Both the position numbers and the translations under genes were made by a program. From Actinomycetota bacterium (lineage in GTDB: Bacteria > Actinomycetota > Actinomycetes > S36-B12 > CAIYMF01), in the NCBI GenBank assembly GCA_020161245.1, contig JAIUOK010000010.1, positions 1 to 64,000 of the forward strand: DNA of 64,000 nucleotides, read 5' to 3'. The notes under the pieces were generated by a model, which was given only the letters and a program-made list of their open reading frames with translations, was not told where the DNA came from and searched no databases. Of the stretch, positions 55,578 to 64,000 are shown in pieces; positions within the stretch are counted from its first letter, which is position 1, and each line of letters starts with the position of its first letter.

Positions 55578-56135
55578 TCAGGACCGGGCTGCGGGCTCCG
55601 CCTGCACATCGTCGGCCGGCACCAGGCCGAAGGTCACGTCGCGCAGTCCGAGCAGCTTCTCCACCACTCCGCGGCGCGCGTCGTCGAACAGGGCTGTGGC
55701 CAGCGCGACGAGGACGAGCGCGACGCCGATGAGCAGGCCGCCGGAATCGTGCCGCACCGACATCACCGCGAGGACGACGCCGGACAGCAGAGCGGGGCGC
55801 GTCGCACGGCGCAGATAGCCCAGCTCGCGCCCGGCGGGGTCGACGACACGCAGCTCGGCCCACTTCCAGACCATGCCGCTGCCCGGGCCGGCGGTCACCA
55901 TCGCGATCGCGACGAGCCAGGCGACGCCGATCGCGACCCACGACGCCCAGCCGTCCCACGAGACGCCGAGCGGGTTGCTCGCATCACGATGCGCGGCCGC
56001 GGGCGACAGCACGAACATCATGCAGATGAGGATCGCCACGAAGGCGAACGAGAACACCGCCGCTGACAGCCCCCACGCGAACGCGATCGTGCCGCGCCCG
56101 GGGACGACCTGCCCCAGCCTGGTCGAACCGCTCAT
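55578..56135 (-). CDS. RDD-like integral membrane protein
   Basis: The 185-aa protein has about four hydrophobic helices (FAWGLSAAVFSFAFVAILIC, ASWVAIGVAWLVAIAMVTAG, ALLSGVVLAVMSV, LLIGVALVLVALATALF). Between and after them are polar stretches resembling RDD proteins (VVDPAGRELGYLRRATRPALL, LFDDARRGVVEKLLGL). Assignment to RDD is tentative. The ATG at 56135 has GGGGGAG seven bases upstream and is preferred over one ten codons earlier. It converges on disA with a single base between the stops. Confidence 0.6.
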   Translation of the reverse strand: MSGSTRLGQVVPGRGTIAFAWGLSAAVFSFAFVAILICMMFVLSPAAAHRDASNPLGVSWDGWASWVAIGVAWLVAIAMVTAGPGSGMVWKWAELRVVDPAGRELGYLRRATRPALLSGVVLAVMSVRHDSGGLLIGVALVLVALATALFDDARRGVVEKLLGLRDVTFGLVPADDVQAEPAARS

Positions 56136-56214
56136 GGCCGCACTCCCCCTCGAGATCCGTGCCATCAGAGTGGCATGTCCGCGCGGCGGCAGGCGGCGGA
56201 ACCGCCCGGAAGCC

Positions 56215-56766
56215 TCAGCCGGCGTCGCGGTCCGCCGACGGCAGATCCACCACGACGACGGCCTCGCCGCCCCCGACCGGCCGCACGACGCCACGCGCGT
56301 AGGCGGGCAGCACGGCCGCTGCCGCACCGGGCTCCGCCTCGAGCTCGCCGGGCCCGGTCACCGCGACGACGTGGTCGACGACGAGCCCGGCGTGGCGGCG
56401 CCACAGCGGCAGCAGCACATCGCCGTCGCCCTGGGGGTCGCGGCGCAGGTCGACGACCGGGACCGACCGGCCGTGCACGTCGACGAGGGCGAGAGCCCGC
56501 CCGAAGCCGGCCGAGTCGAGCACGGGCAGCCGGGTCAGCCGCGGCGAGCGCGCGATCTCGCGGACGTCGCCGATGGGCACCGCCATCGTGGTGCCATCGA
56601 CGGAGAACAGCACGTAGCCGGCATCGGACGCCGGGCCCGCGGCCTCGGCCGTGGCGGCGGACTGCGCCGTATCGACCGGCGCGGGCGGCTCGAGGTCGGC
56701 GGGTGCCGGGTCCTCAGCGGGCCGGCGCAGGGCGGCCGGCACCGGGGCGCTGGTGAACAAGCTCAT
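56215..56766 (-). CDS. cheW: CheW-like chemotaxis coupling protein
   Basis: The 183-aa protein has an Ala/Pro-rich N-terminal extension of about 50 residues before the CheW SH3-like core: YVLFSVDGTTMAVPIGDVREIARSPRLTRLP, FGRALALVDVHGRSVPVVDLRR, GLVVDHVVAVTG and a final ARGVVRPVGGGEAVVVVDL. It should link receptors to a CheA kinase, which is not in the window. It lies two bases after cheR in its direction. Confidence 0.85.
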   Translation of the reverse strand: MSLFTSAPVPAALRRPAEDPAPADLEPPAPVDTAQSAATAEAAGPASDAGYVLFSVDGTTMAVPIGDVREIARSPRLTRLPVLDSAGFGRALALVDVHGRSVPVVDLRRDPQGDGDVLLPLWRRHAGLVVDHVVAVTGPGELEAEPGAAAAVLPAYARGVVRPVGGGEAVVVVDLPSADRDAG

Positions 56767-56768
56767 GG

Positions 56769-58166
56769 TCAGACCGCCTCGGCGGCCCGCCGCTCGGCCT
56801 CGTCGGCCAGCCGGCGGCACAGCGCGACGAGCTGCTCGACGTCGCAGCCGTCGAGCAGGTCCTCGAGGTCGGCGGCGTCGGTCGCCGGCAGCGCGACCGC
56901 GGCGGCGCGGTACTGCGTCGCAGCACCGCGATGCTCCCCGCAGCGCGAGAGCGCGCCAGCGAGGGCGAACAGGGCGTGCCCCGCGTGCGGCGCGAGGTAG
57001 ACGGCGCGTCGTAGCACGGGGACGGAGGCGGCGTCGTCGCCGGCGTTCGCCAGCGCCTTGCCCTGCAGCACGTAGGCGTCGACCTCCAGCGGGCTGGCCG
57101 TCGCCGCCAGCCGTGCGAGCTTGGCCGCCTCGGCGTAGCGGGTCTGCGCCATGGCTTCGCGGGCGAGGCCGAGCAGCTCGTTGGCACGGTCAGGGTCGGG
57201 CAGCTCGTCGCCGGACAGCGCACGCCTGCGCGCGCTCGGCGGCGCCACGCGCGGCACGGGCAGTGGGCGCCGCGGGCGCTCGGGCTCGGGCTCCGGCTCG
57301 GGCAGGCGTCCGGCGGGGACGTCCTTGCGGTAGACGAACGCGTCGCCGAGGGTCACCAGCGTGAAATCGTCGGTGAGCTGCCACAGCGTCTCGGCGTGGC
57401 CGAGCATGAGGTAGCCGCCTGCGGCGAGCACCGAGTGGAACCTCCCGACGACCTCGCGGGTGGTGTCCTTGGCGAAGTAGATGGTGACGTTGCGGCACAC
57501 GACGAGGTCGACGTCGCCGGGGCCGAACGGCGGAGCCTCGGCGACGAGGTTGTGCAGGCGGGCGACGACGAGGCCGCGGGCCGCAGGTGCCACGACCGAC
57601 GCGCGGCCGGACCGCTCGAAGAACCGGGCCGCGCGCTCCTCGCTCACCAGCTGCAGCGACCGGCCCTCGTAGCGGGCCCGCTTGGTCGCGGCGACAGCCA
57701 CCGTCGACAGGTCCGTCGCCACGATCCGGATCTCGGGCGACTCCTGCAGCGAGTCGGCCACCTCGAGGGCGAGCATCGCCAGGGAGTACGGCTCCTCGCC
57801 GGTCGAGCAGCCGGCGCTCCAGATCGTCAGCGCCCGTCCGCGTGCGAGGGCGCGTCGCATCAGCTCGGGCAGGATGCGGTGGCGCAGCGCGTGCATCTGC
57901 GGCGGGTTGCGGAAGAACTGTGTCTCCGGGATGGTCACGGCGTCGAGCAGCCGCTGGCGCTCGTCGGCCCCCTCGGGCGAGCTGATCCGCGCGAGGTAGG
58001 CGCCGAGATCCGCGGCGCCCATGGCCGCGACCCGCTCCGCGACGATGCTGGCGAGCACCGGCCGGCGCGACGAGTCGAAGACGAGGCCCGCCGTGGTGGC
58101 GAGGTACTGCGCGATCGCCGCGTGCTCGGCGTCGGTGAGGTCGTGGGCCGGGGTCGAGACGGTCAT
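56769..58166 (-). CDS. cheR: CheR methyltransferase with C-terminal TPR region
   Basis: The 465-aa protein has an N-terminal CheR helical domain (VTIPETQFFRNPPQMHALR), a SAM-binding domain (LTIWSAGCSTGEEPYSLAML, CRNVTIYFAKDT, GGYLMLGHAETL), then a proline-rich linker and helical TPR-like repeats from about residue 345 (NELLGLAREAMAQTRYAEAAKLARLAA, AYLAPHAGHALFALAGALSRCGEHRGA). CheR-TPR fusions methylate receptor glutamates or tie into non-flagellar systems. The ATG at 58166 is one base after the cheB stop. Confidence 0.92.
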   Translation of the reverse strand: MTVSTPAHDLTDAEHAAIAQYLATTAGLVFDSSRRPVLASIVAERVAAMGAADLGAYLARISSPEGADERQRLLDAVTIPETQFFRNPPQMHALRHRILPELMRRALARGRALTIWSAGCSTGEEPYSLAMLALEVADSLQESPEIRIVATDLSTVAVAATKRARYEGRSLQLVSEERAARFFERSGRASVVAPAARGLVVARLHNLVAEAPPFGPGDVDLVVCRNVTIYFAKDTTREVVGRFHSVLAAGGYLMLGHAETLWQLTDDFTLVTLGDAFVYRKDVPAGRLPEPEPEPERPRRPLPVPRVAPPSARRRALSGDELPDPDRANELLGLAREAMAQTRYAEAAKLARLAATASPLEVDAYVLQGKALANAGDDAASVPVLRRAVYLAPHAGHALFALAGALSRCGEHRGAATQYRAAAVALPATDAADLEDLLDGCDVEQLVALCRRLADEAERRAAEAV

Positions 58167-58167
58167 G

Positions 58168-59253
58168 TCACACCGCCTCCGGCACGACGAGGCGCGCGAC
58201 CGCGTCGACGACAGCGGCAGGGATGTCGGGCAGCGCCAGCTCGACGCTCGCAGCATCGATCGACATCGCGGCAGCGGGCATGCCCCACACCGCGCTCGAC
58301 GACTCGTCCTGAGCGACGGTGAACGCGCCGGCGCGGCGCAGCGCCAGCAGGCCGGACGCCCCGTCGCGGCCCATCCCCGTCAGCAGCACGCCCACAGCGC
58401 GGTCGCCGCACACCTGCGCGACCGAGCGCATCGTGCGGTCGACCTCGGGGATGTGCAGCTGGTTGGGCCGGGGGTCCTCGATCTCGATGCGCAGCCCGGG
58501 CCCGAGCACCAGGTTGCCGTCGCTCGGTGCGACGACGACGTGGCCCGGGCGCAGCCGGTCGCCGTGCAGCGCCACGGACACGGGCAGGTCGACGACGCCG
58601 TCGAGCCAGCCGGCGAGGCCCTCGACGAAGCCGGTGGCCATGTGCTGGACGACGACCACGGGGGCCGGCAGCTCGACGGGCAGGCCGCCGAGCAGGCTGG
58701 CGAGGGCGGGCGGACCGCCGGTCGAGGCGCCGATGACGACGACGGGAGCGGTGCGCCGCGGGTCGCGGCGGACGGGCGGGGCCTCGCCGTCGAGGCCGCG
58801 CTCGCGCAGTCGGTCGCGGGGGTGGGTGATGACGCGGACGCGGGACGCGACGCCGAGGTGCCGGGCCAGCACGCGGGCGAACGGCGCGGGGCCCATGTGC
58901 TCGGCGGTCGGCGCGATGACGTCGACGGCGCCGGCGGCCAGGGCCAGGTCGGCGTTCTGCGACGCCGCCCCGGTGAGCACGATCGGCGTCGGGCAGCGGG
59001 CCATGAGCCGCTCGACCGTCTCGAGGCCGCCTGCCCCGAGCGCGAGGTCGAGCAGGACGGTGTCGGGCGCGAGCTCCACGACGGCGGTGACGGCCTCGTC
59101 GGCGCCGCGGGCCGTGCCGAGCACCTCGATGCCCGACAGCGACAGCAGATGGGCCAGGCGGGCGAGGCGCACATGCGTGCCGGCCACCACGACGACGGTC
59201 ACCGGCCGCGCCGGGACGGCAGGCACGCCGATGTCGGACGCCGTCGACGACAC
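58168..59253 (-). CDS. cheB: CheB methylesterase with degenerate receiver domain
   Basis: The 361-aa protein joins a receiver-like N-terminal domain to a CheB esterase. The esterase triad region is intact: VVVIGASTGGPPALASLL (Ser), VVVVQHMATGFVEGLA (His) and LLTGMGRDGASG (Asp). In the receiver the usual acidic pair is replaced (VVVVAGTHVRLARL) and the switch lysine is missing (VDVIAPTAEH), while the phospho-acceptor-type Asp in LLDLAL remains. Phosphorylation control is therefore doubtful. The GTG at 59253 with GGGAGG upstream is preferred over one ten codons earlier. Confidence 0.9.
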   Translation of the reverse strand: MSSTASDIGVPAVPARPVTVVVVAGTHVRLARLAHLLSLSGIEVLGTARGADEAVTAVVELAPDTVLLDLALGAGGLETVERLMARCPTPIVLTGAASQNADLALAAGAVDVIAPTAEHMGPAPFARVLARHLGVASRVRVITHPRDRLRERGLDGEAPPVRRDPRRTAPVVVIGASTGGPPALASLLGGLPVELPAPVVVVQHMATGFVEGLAGWLDGVVDLPVSVALHGDRLRPGHVVVAPSDGNLVLGPGLRIEIEDPRPNQLHIPEVDRTMRSVAQVCGDRAVGVLLTGMGRDGASGLLALRRAGAFTVAQDESSSAVWGMPAAAMSIDAASVELALPDIPAAVVDAVARLVVPEAV

Positions 59254-59381
59254 GCAGCCCTCCCAGGGTGTCCCTGCGGGCACGGCGGCGCCGGACCCGC
59301 TCCTACCCCAGGGATGTCGTCACGACCGCCGGGTTCCTTGACCCGTTCGAGCGACCCTGTTCCGGTGGGTCGCCGGCCCCG

Positions 59382-59630
59382 TCAGCGGCGGTGGCGGGCG
59401 GCCATCACGCCGCCGACCGAGCGCCACGACATCGCGGAGAACGCCGACGCGGCCGACAGCGCCGAGCACACGCTCGCGAACGACCCCACCGAGAACAGCG
59501 ACAGGGCGCTGCCCAGGCTGCCGATCGAGAGCACCGAGCCGGTCGAGCCGATCGACAGGACCGAGCCGGTCGAGGCGATCGAGAGGATCGAGCGCTCGGA
59601 GCGCCACGACAGGCGCGACGTCGCGGGCAT
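59382..59630 (-). CDS. Small Ser-rich protein with 9-residue LSIGS repeats
   Basis: The 82-aa product has basic ends (SRLSWRSERS and AARHRR) around about five tandem nonapeptides of the form S-x-G-S-x-L-S-I/L-x: SIASTGSVLSIGSTG, SVLSIGSLG, SALSLFSVG, SFASVCSAL. The regular spacing of Ser, Gly and aliphatic residues suggests a beta-solenoid-like or self-associating peptide. The ATG overlaps the stop of the upstream membrane protein as TGATG, so it is translated with it. No named family is recognised. Confidence 0.65.
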   Translation of the reverse strand: MPATSRLSWRSERSILSIASTGSVLSIGSTGSVLSIGSLGSALSLFSVGSFASVCSALSAASAFSAMSWRSVGGVMAARHRR

Positions 59631-60295
59631 CAGCCGGCCGCCGTCAGGGAGAAGACCGCGGGCTCGCTCACGACCTCGCCGTTGCGGCCGGTGAGCTTGT
59701 AGGTGCCGGCCTGGGCCAGCGGCTGGTCGGCCGGACAGTTCTTGGCCGACAGCCGGCCCAGCCACGTGACGGACACCGAGTACGACTGCTGCGGCTTGAG
59801 GGTGACGACCTGCGGGTCGCCCCCGGGGTTGCAGTCGTCGGACGACCACACCTGGGTGCTCCCCGAGGTGATCACCAGCTCGTTCTTCGCCGCCCCGATG
59901 TCGCGCCGGCACGCGTTGTCGGAGGTGTTCTGGATGCGCATGCGCAGGCGCGGCGTCGCGCCGACCTGGTAGGTGGCGGCGTCCGTGGACGCGGTCACCG
60001 TGATCTGGGAGTCCTTGCACAGCGGGGTGCCGCCCGACGACGACGAGGCCGACTTCGACGGCGAGGCCGAGCCGGTGGTGGTGGGCTCCGGCGTCCCGGA
60101 CTTCGACGTCGAGGCCGACGGCGACGCGGTGGGCGAGGTGGAGGGCTCCGGCGCTGCGGTGCCGCTGCCCCCGCCGTTGAAGAAGGCCAGCTTGATCCCC
60201 ACGATGAGTGCGACGACCACCGCGAGCACGATGAGACGGCGCAGCCAGTAGACGCCCGGCGTCTGGGGGCCCACCGGGTGCAGCAGGGAGCTCAC
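59630..60295 (-). CDS. Membrane-anchored protein with Ser/Thr/Pro linker and extracytoplasmic beta domain
   Basis: The 221-aa product has a single N-terminal helix (WLRRLIVLAVVVALIVGIKLAFF), a low-complexity linker of about 50 residues ([28 protein letters not shown]) and a C-terminal domain of about 130 residues with four cysteines (PLCKDS, NACRRD, DDCNPG, KNCPAD). That domain has a beta-sandwich-like pattern (RLRMRIQNTSDNAC, QSYSVSVTWLG) resembling BsuPI/DUF4232-type folds. The role is unknown. It is divergent from mutY and coupled to the repeat protein downstream. Confidence 0.7.
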   Translation of the reverse strand: MSSLLHPVGPQTPGVYWLRRLIVLAVVVALIVGIKLAFFNGGGSGTAAPEPSTSPTASPSASTSKSGTPEPTTTGSASPSKSASSSSGGTPLCKDSQITVTASTDAATYQVGATPRLRMRIQNTSDNACRRDIGAAKNELVITSGSTQVWSSDDCNPGGDPQVVTLKPQQSYSVSVTWLGRLSAKNCPADQPLAQAGTYKLTGRNGEVVSEPAVFSLTAAG

Positions 60296-60302
60296 GGTGC
60301 CG

Positions 60303-60308
60303 ACGCTA
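60303..60308 (-). promoter_or_regulatory. -10 box of membrane-anchored protein gene (leaderless)
   Basis: Minus-strand TAGCGT ends seven bases before the GTG at 60295. Confidence 0.45.
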
Positions 60309-60356
60309 CCGGGCCGGGGTGCGCCGCCGCGGGCAGGTGCGAGGATGCGGGACGTC

Positions 60357-61253
60357 ATGCCGTCGTCGCCGCTGCACGCACCGCTCCTCGCGTGGTACTC
60401 CCGGACTGCCCGCGACCTGCCCTGGCGGCGTCCCGATCGCACGCCGTGGGGCGTGCTGGTCAGCGAGGTGATGCTGCAGCAGACGCCCGTCGACCGCGTC
60501 GTGCCGGCGTGGGAGGCGTGGATCGCGCGCTGGCCCGCCCCGGCGCCCCTGGCGGCCGAGCCACCGGGCGAGGCGGTGCGGATGTGGGGCCGCCTGGGCT
60601 ACCCGCGCCGGGCCCTGCGGCTGCACGCCGCCGCCGTGGCCTGCACCGAGCGCTTCGACGGCGAGGTGCCGTCGTCGGAGGCCGACCTGCGCTCGCTGCC
60701 GGGGGTCGGCGACTACACCGCGGCCGCGGTGCGGGCATTCGCGTTCGGGCAGCGCGCCGTCGTCCTCGACACCAATGTGCGACGGGTGCTGGCGCGGCTG
60801 CTCGAGGGGGCCGAGCATCCACGGCCGTCGATCACCGTCGGCGAGCGCGCGCTCGCCGAGTCGGCGCTGCCGGATCTCGACGGCGAGGCCGCCGTCTGGT
60901 CGGTGGCCACGATGGAGCTCGGCGCCCTGGTGTGCACCGCGTCGTCGCCGTCCTGCCACGCCTGCCCGGTGGAGGCCCAGTGCACGTGGGTGGCGCTGGG
61001 GCGGCCGGCGTACGACGGGCCGGCGCGGCCGGTGCAGCGCTTCGCCGGGACGGACCGGCAGGTGCGCGGGCTGCTCATGGCCGTGCTGCGCGAGGCCCAC
61101 GGCCCCGTGGCCAAGGCCGCCCTCGACGCCGTGTGGGACGACGCCGTCCAGCGCGAGTGCGCCCTCGACGGCCTCGTCGCCGACGGCCTCGTGGAGCCGC
61201 TCCCCCGCCACCGCTACCGCCTCCCCGGTGTCGGTGCCGGCCATGACGGGTGA
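60357..61253 (+). CDS. mutY: A/G-specific adenine glycosylase
   Basis: It removes adenine mispaired with 8-oxoguanine. The 298-aa product has LPWRRPDRTPWGVLVSEVMLQQT, the helix-hairpin-helix LPGVGDYTAAAVRAFAFG, VVLDTNVRRVLARL and the [4Fe-4S] loop CTASSPSCHACPVEAQC (C-x6-C-x2-C-x5-C). The C-terminal MutT-like domain is largely lost, replaced by a short winged-helix-like tail, as in many actinobacteria. ATG 60357 is chosen; an ATG four codons upstream is possible. The TGA stop lies in the end of repeat B (GGTGAAGGG). Confidence 0.93.
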   Translation: MPSSPLHAPLLAWYSRTARDLPWRRPDRTPWGVLVSEVMLQQTPVDRVVPAWEAWIARWPAPAPLAAEPPGEAVRMWGRLGYPRRALRLHAAAVACTERFDGEVPSSEADLRSLPGVGDYTAAAVRAFAFGQRAVVLDTNVRRVLARLLEGAEHPRPSITVGERALAESALPDLDGEAAVWSVATMELGALVCTASSPSCHACPVEAQCTWVALGRPAYDGPARPVQRFAGTDRQVRGLLMAVLREAHGPVAKAALDAVWDDAVQRECALDGLVADGLVEPLPRHRYRLPGVGAGHDG

Positions 61254-61373
61254 AGGGCCCCCTGCTTGCGATAGGAGCAAGTTTCCCGCCCCAGGCTGTC
61301 CACACCCGCCGAGGTGTGTGGACAGCCTGGGGCGCTTTTCTTGCTTCTATCGCAAGCGTCGCTGGGCCCCCTC
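61249..61373. repeat. 125-bp palindromic repeat, copy B
   Basis: It contains CTTGCGATAGGAGCAAG and CTTGCTTCTATCGCAAG around GCCCCAGGCTGTCCACAC / GTGTGGACAGCCTGGGGC, the same architecture as copy A at 40597. The mismatched spacers (TTTCCC left, GCTTTT right) show it is inverted relative to copy A. Its left end supplies the mutY stop. Confidence 0.85.
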
Positions 61374-61425
61374 TGGTCGCGGCGGAGGAACGACGCCGCG
61401 GCCAGTAGGTGACTTCACCGCGAAC

Positions 61426-61465
61426 GGCGAGGGCCGGACCCCGGGATCGGGGTCCGGCCCTCGCC
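61426..61465 (-). terminator. clpC terminator hairpin
   Basis: A perfect 17-bp stem (first arm GGCGAGGGCCGGACCCC) closes a 6-nt GGGATC loop, 14 nt beyond the clpC stop. It could also stop readthrough from mutY. Confidence 0.8.
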
Positions 61466-61479
61466 GGTGAAGCGCGTGC

Positions 61480-64000
<2,521 letters not shown>

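Overview
The window is high-GC DNA (estimated above 70%) from an actinomycete. Evidence includes GTG starts and 4-nt stop/start overlaps throughout, the menF-menD-menC-menE/menA menaquinone genes, system II cytochrome c biogenesis, a rex-hemACDBL operon, bS22, DisA/RadA, a CtpE-type P-type ATPase and ClpC. A CheW-CheR-CheB cluster suggests a motile organism. The family cannot be fixed from sequence alone; Nocardioidaceae- or Geodermatophilaceae-like bacteria are a guess.

Layout. (1) 1-9667, minus strand: the complex I operon nuoABCDEFGH. It stops abnormally: the next frame begins as NuoI but becomes an isochorismatase-family protein at a shared VTEQYP stretch, and is followed by a partial RelE/HigB-type toxin with different codon use. 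(2) 10256-11452: a secreted collagen-like repeat protein. (3) 11656-18270: menaquinone genes menF, menD, menC, menE and menA, then two small membrane proteins. (4) 19309-31065, minus strand: a tightly packed unit reading rex-hemA-hemC-hemD-hemB-hemL-histidine phosphatase-resA-ccdA-resB-ccsB. It couples redox sensing to heme and cytochrome c assembly. Matches to the Rex operator lie upstream of both nuoA and rex, so respiration and heme supply are probably co-regulated by the Rex encoded here. (5) 31506-34966: a ferritin-like acyl-ACP desaturase, and efeO-efeB behind tandem DtxR/IdeR-type iron boxes, without efeU. (6) 35071-50052: glutaredoxin, acyl-CoA ligase, HAD phosphatase, acyltransferase, epimerase, bS22, a small HTH protein, AcuC, proline metabolism (proC, proline dehydrogenase), a basic Ala/Lys/Arg-rich protein, TetR, a sugar isomerase, CtpE and Ppx/GppA. 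(7) 50217-64000: a Cys-rich protein, a YjbR protein, a lower-GC AbiEi/DUF559-like gene framed by inverted 34-bp repeats, radA with a duplicated 3' fragment, disA, cheW-cheR-cheB, a tiny 9-residue-repeat Ser-rich protein coupled to a membrane-anchored protein, mutY, and clpC lacking only its first two codons.

Many genes start 6-8 nt after a TANNNT -10 box, which suggests leaderless transcripts. Two families of palindromic intergenic repeats occur, and in several cases the stop codon of the flanking gene lies inside the repeat end.
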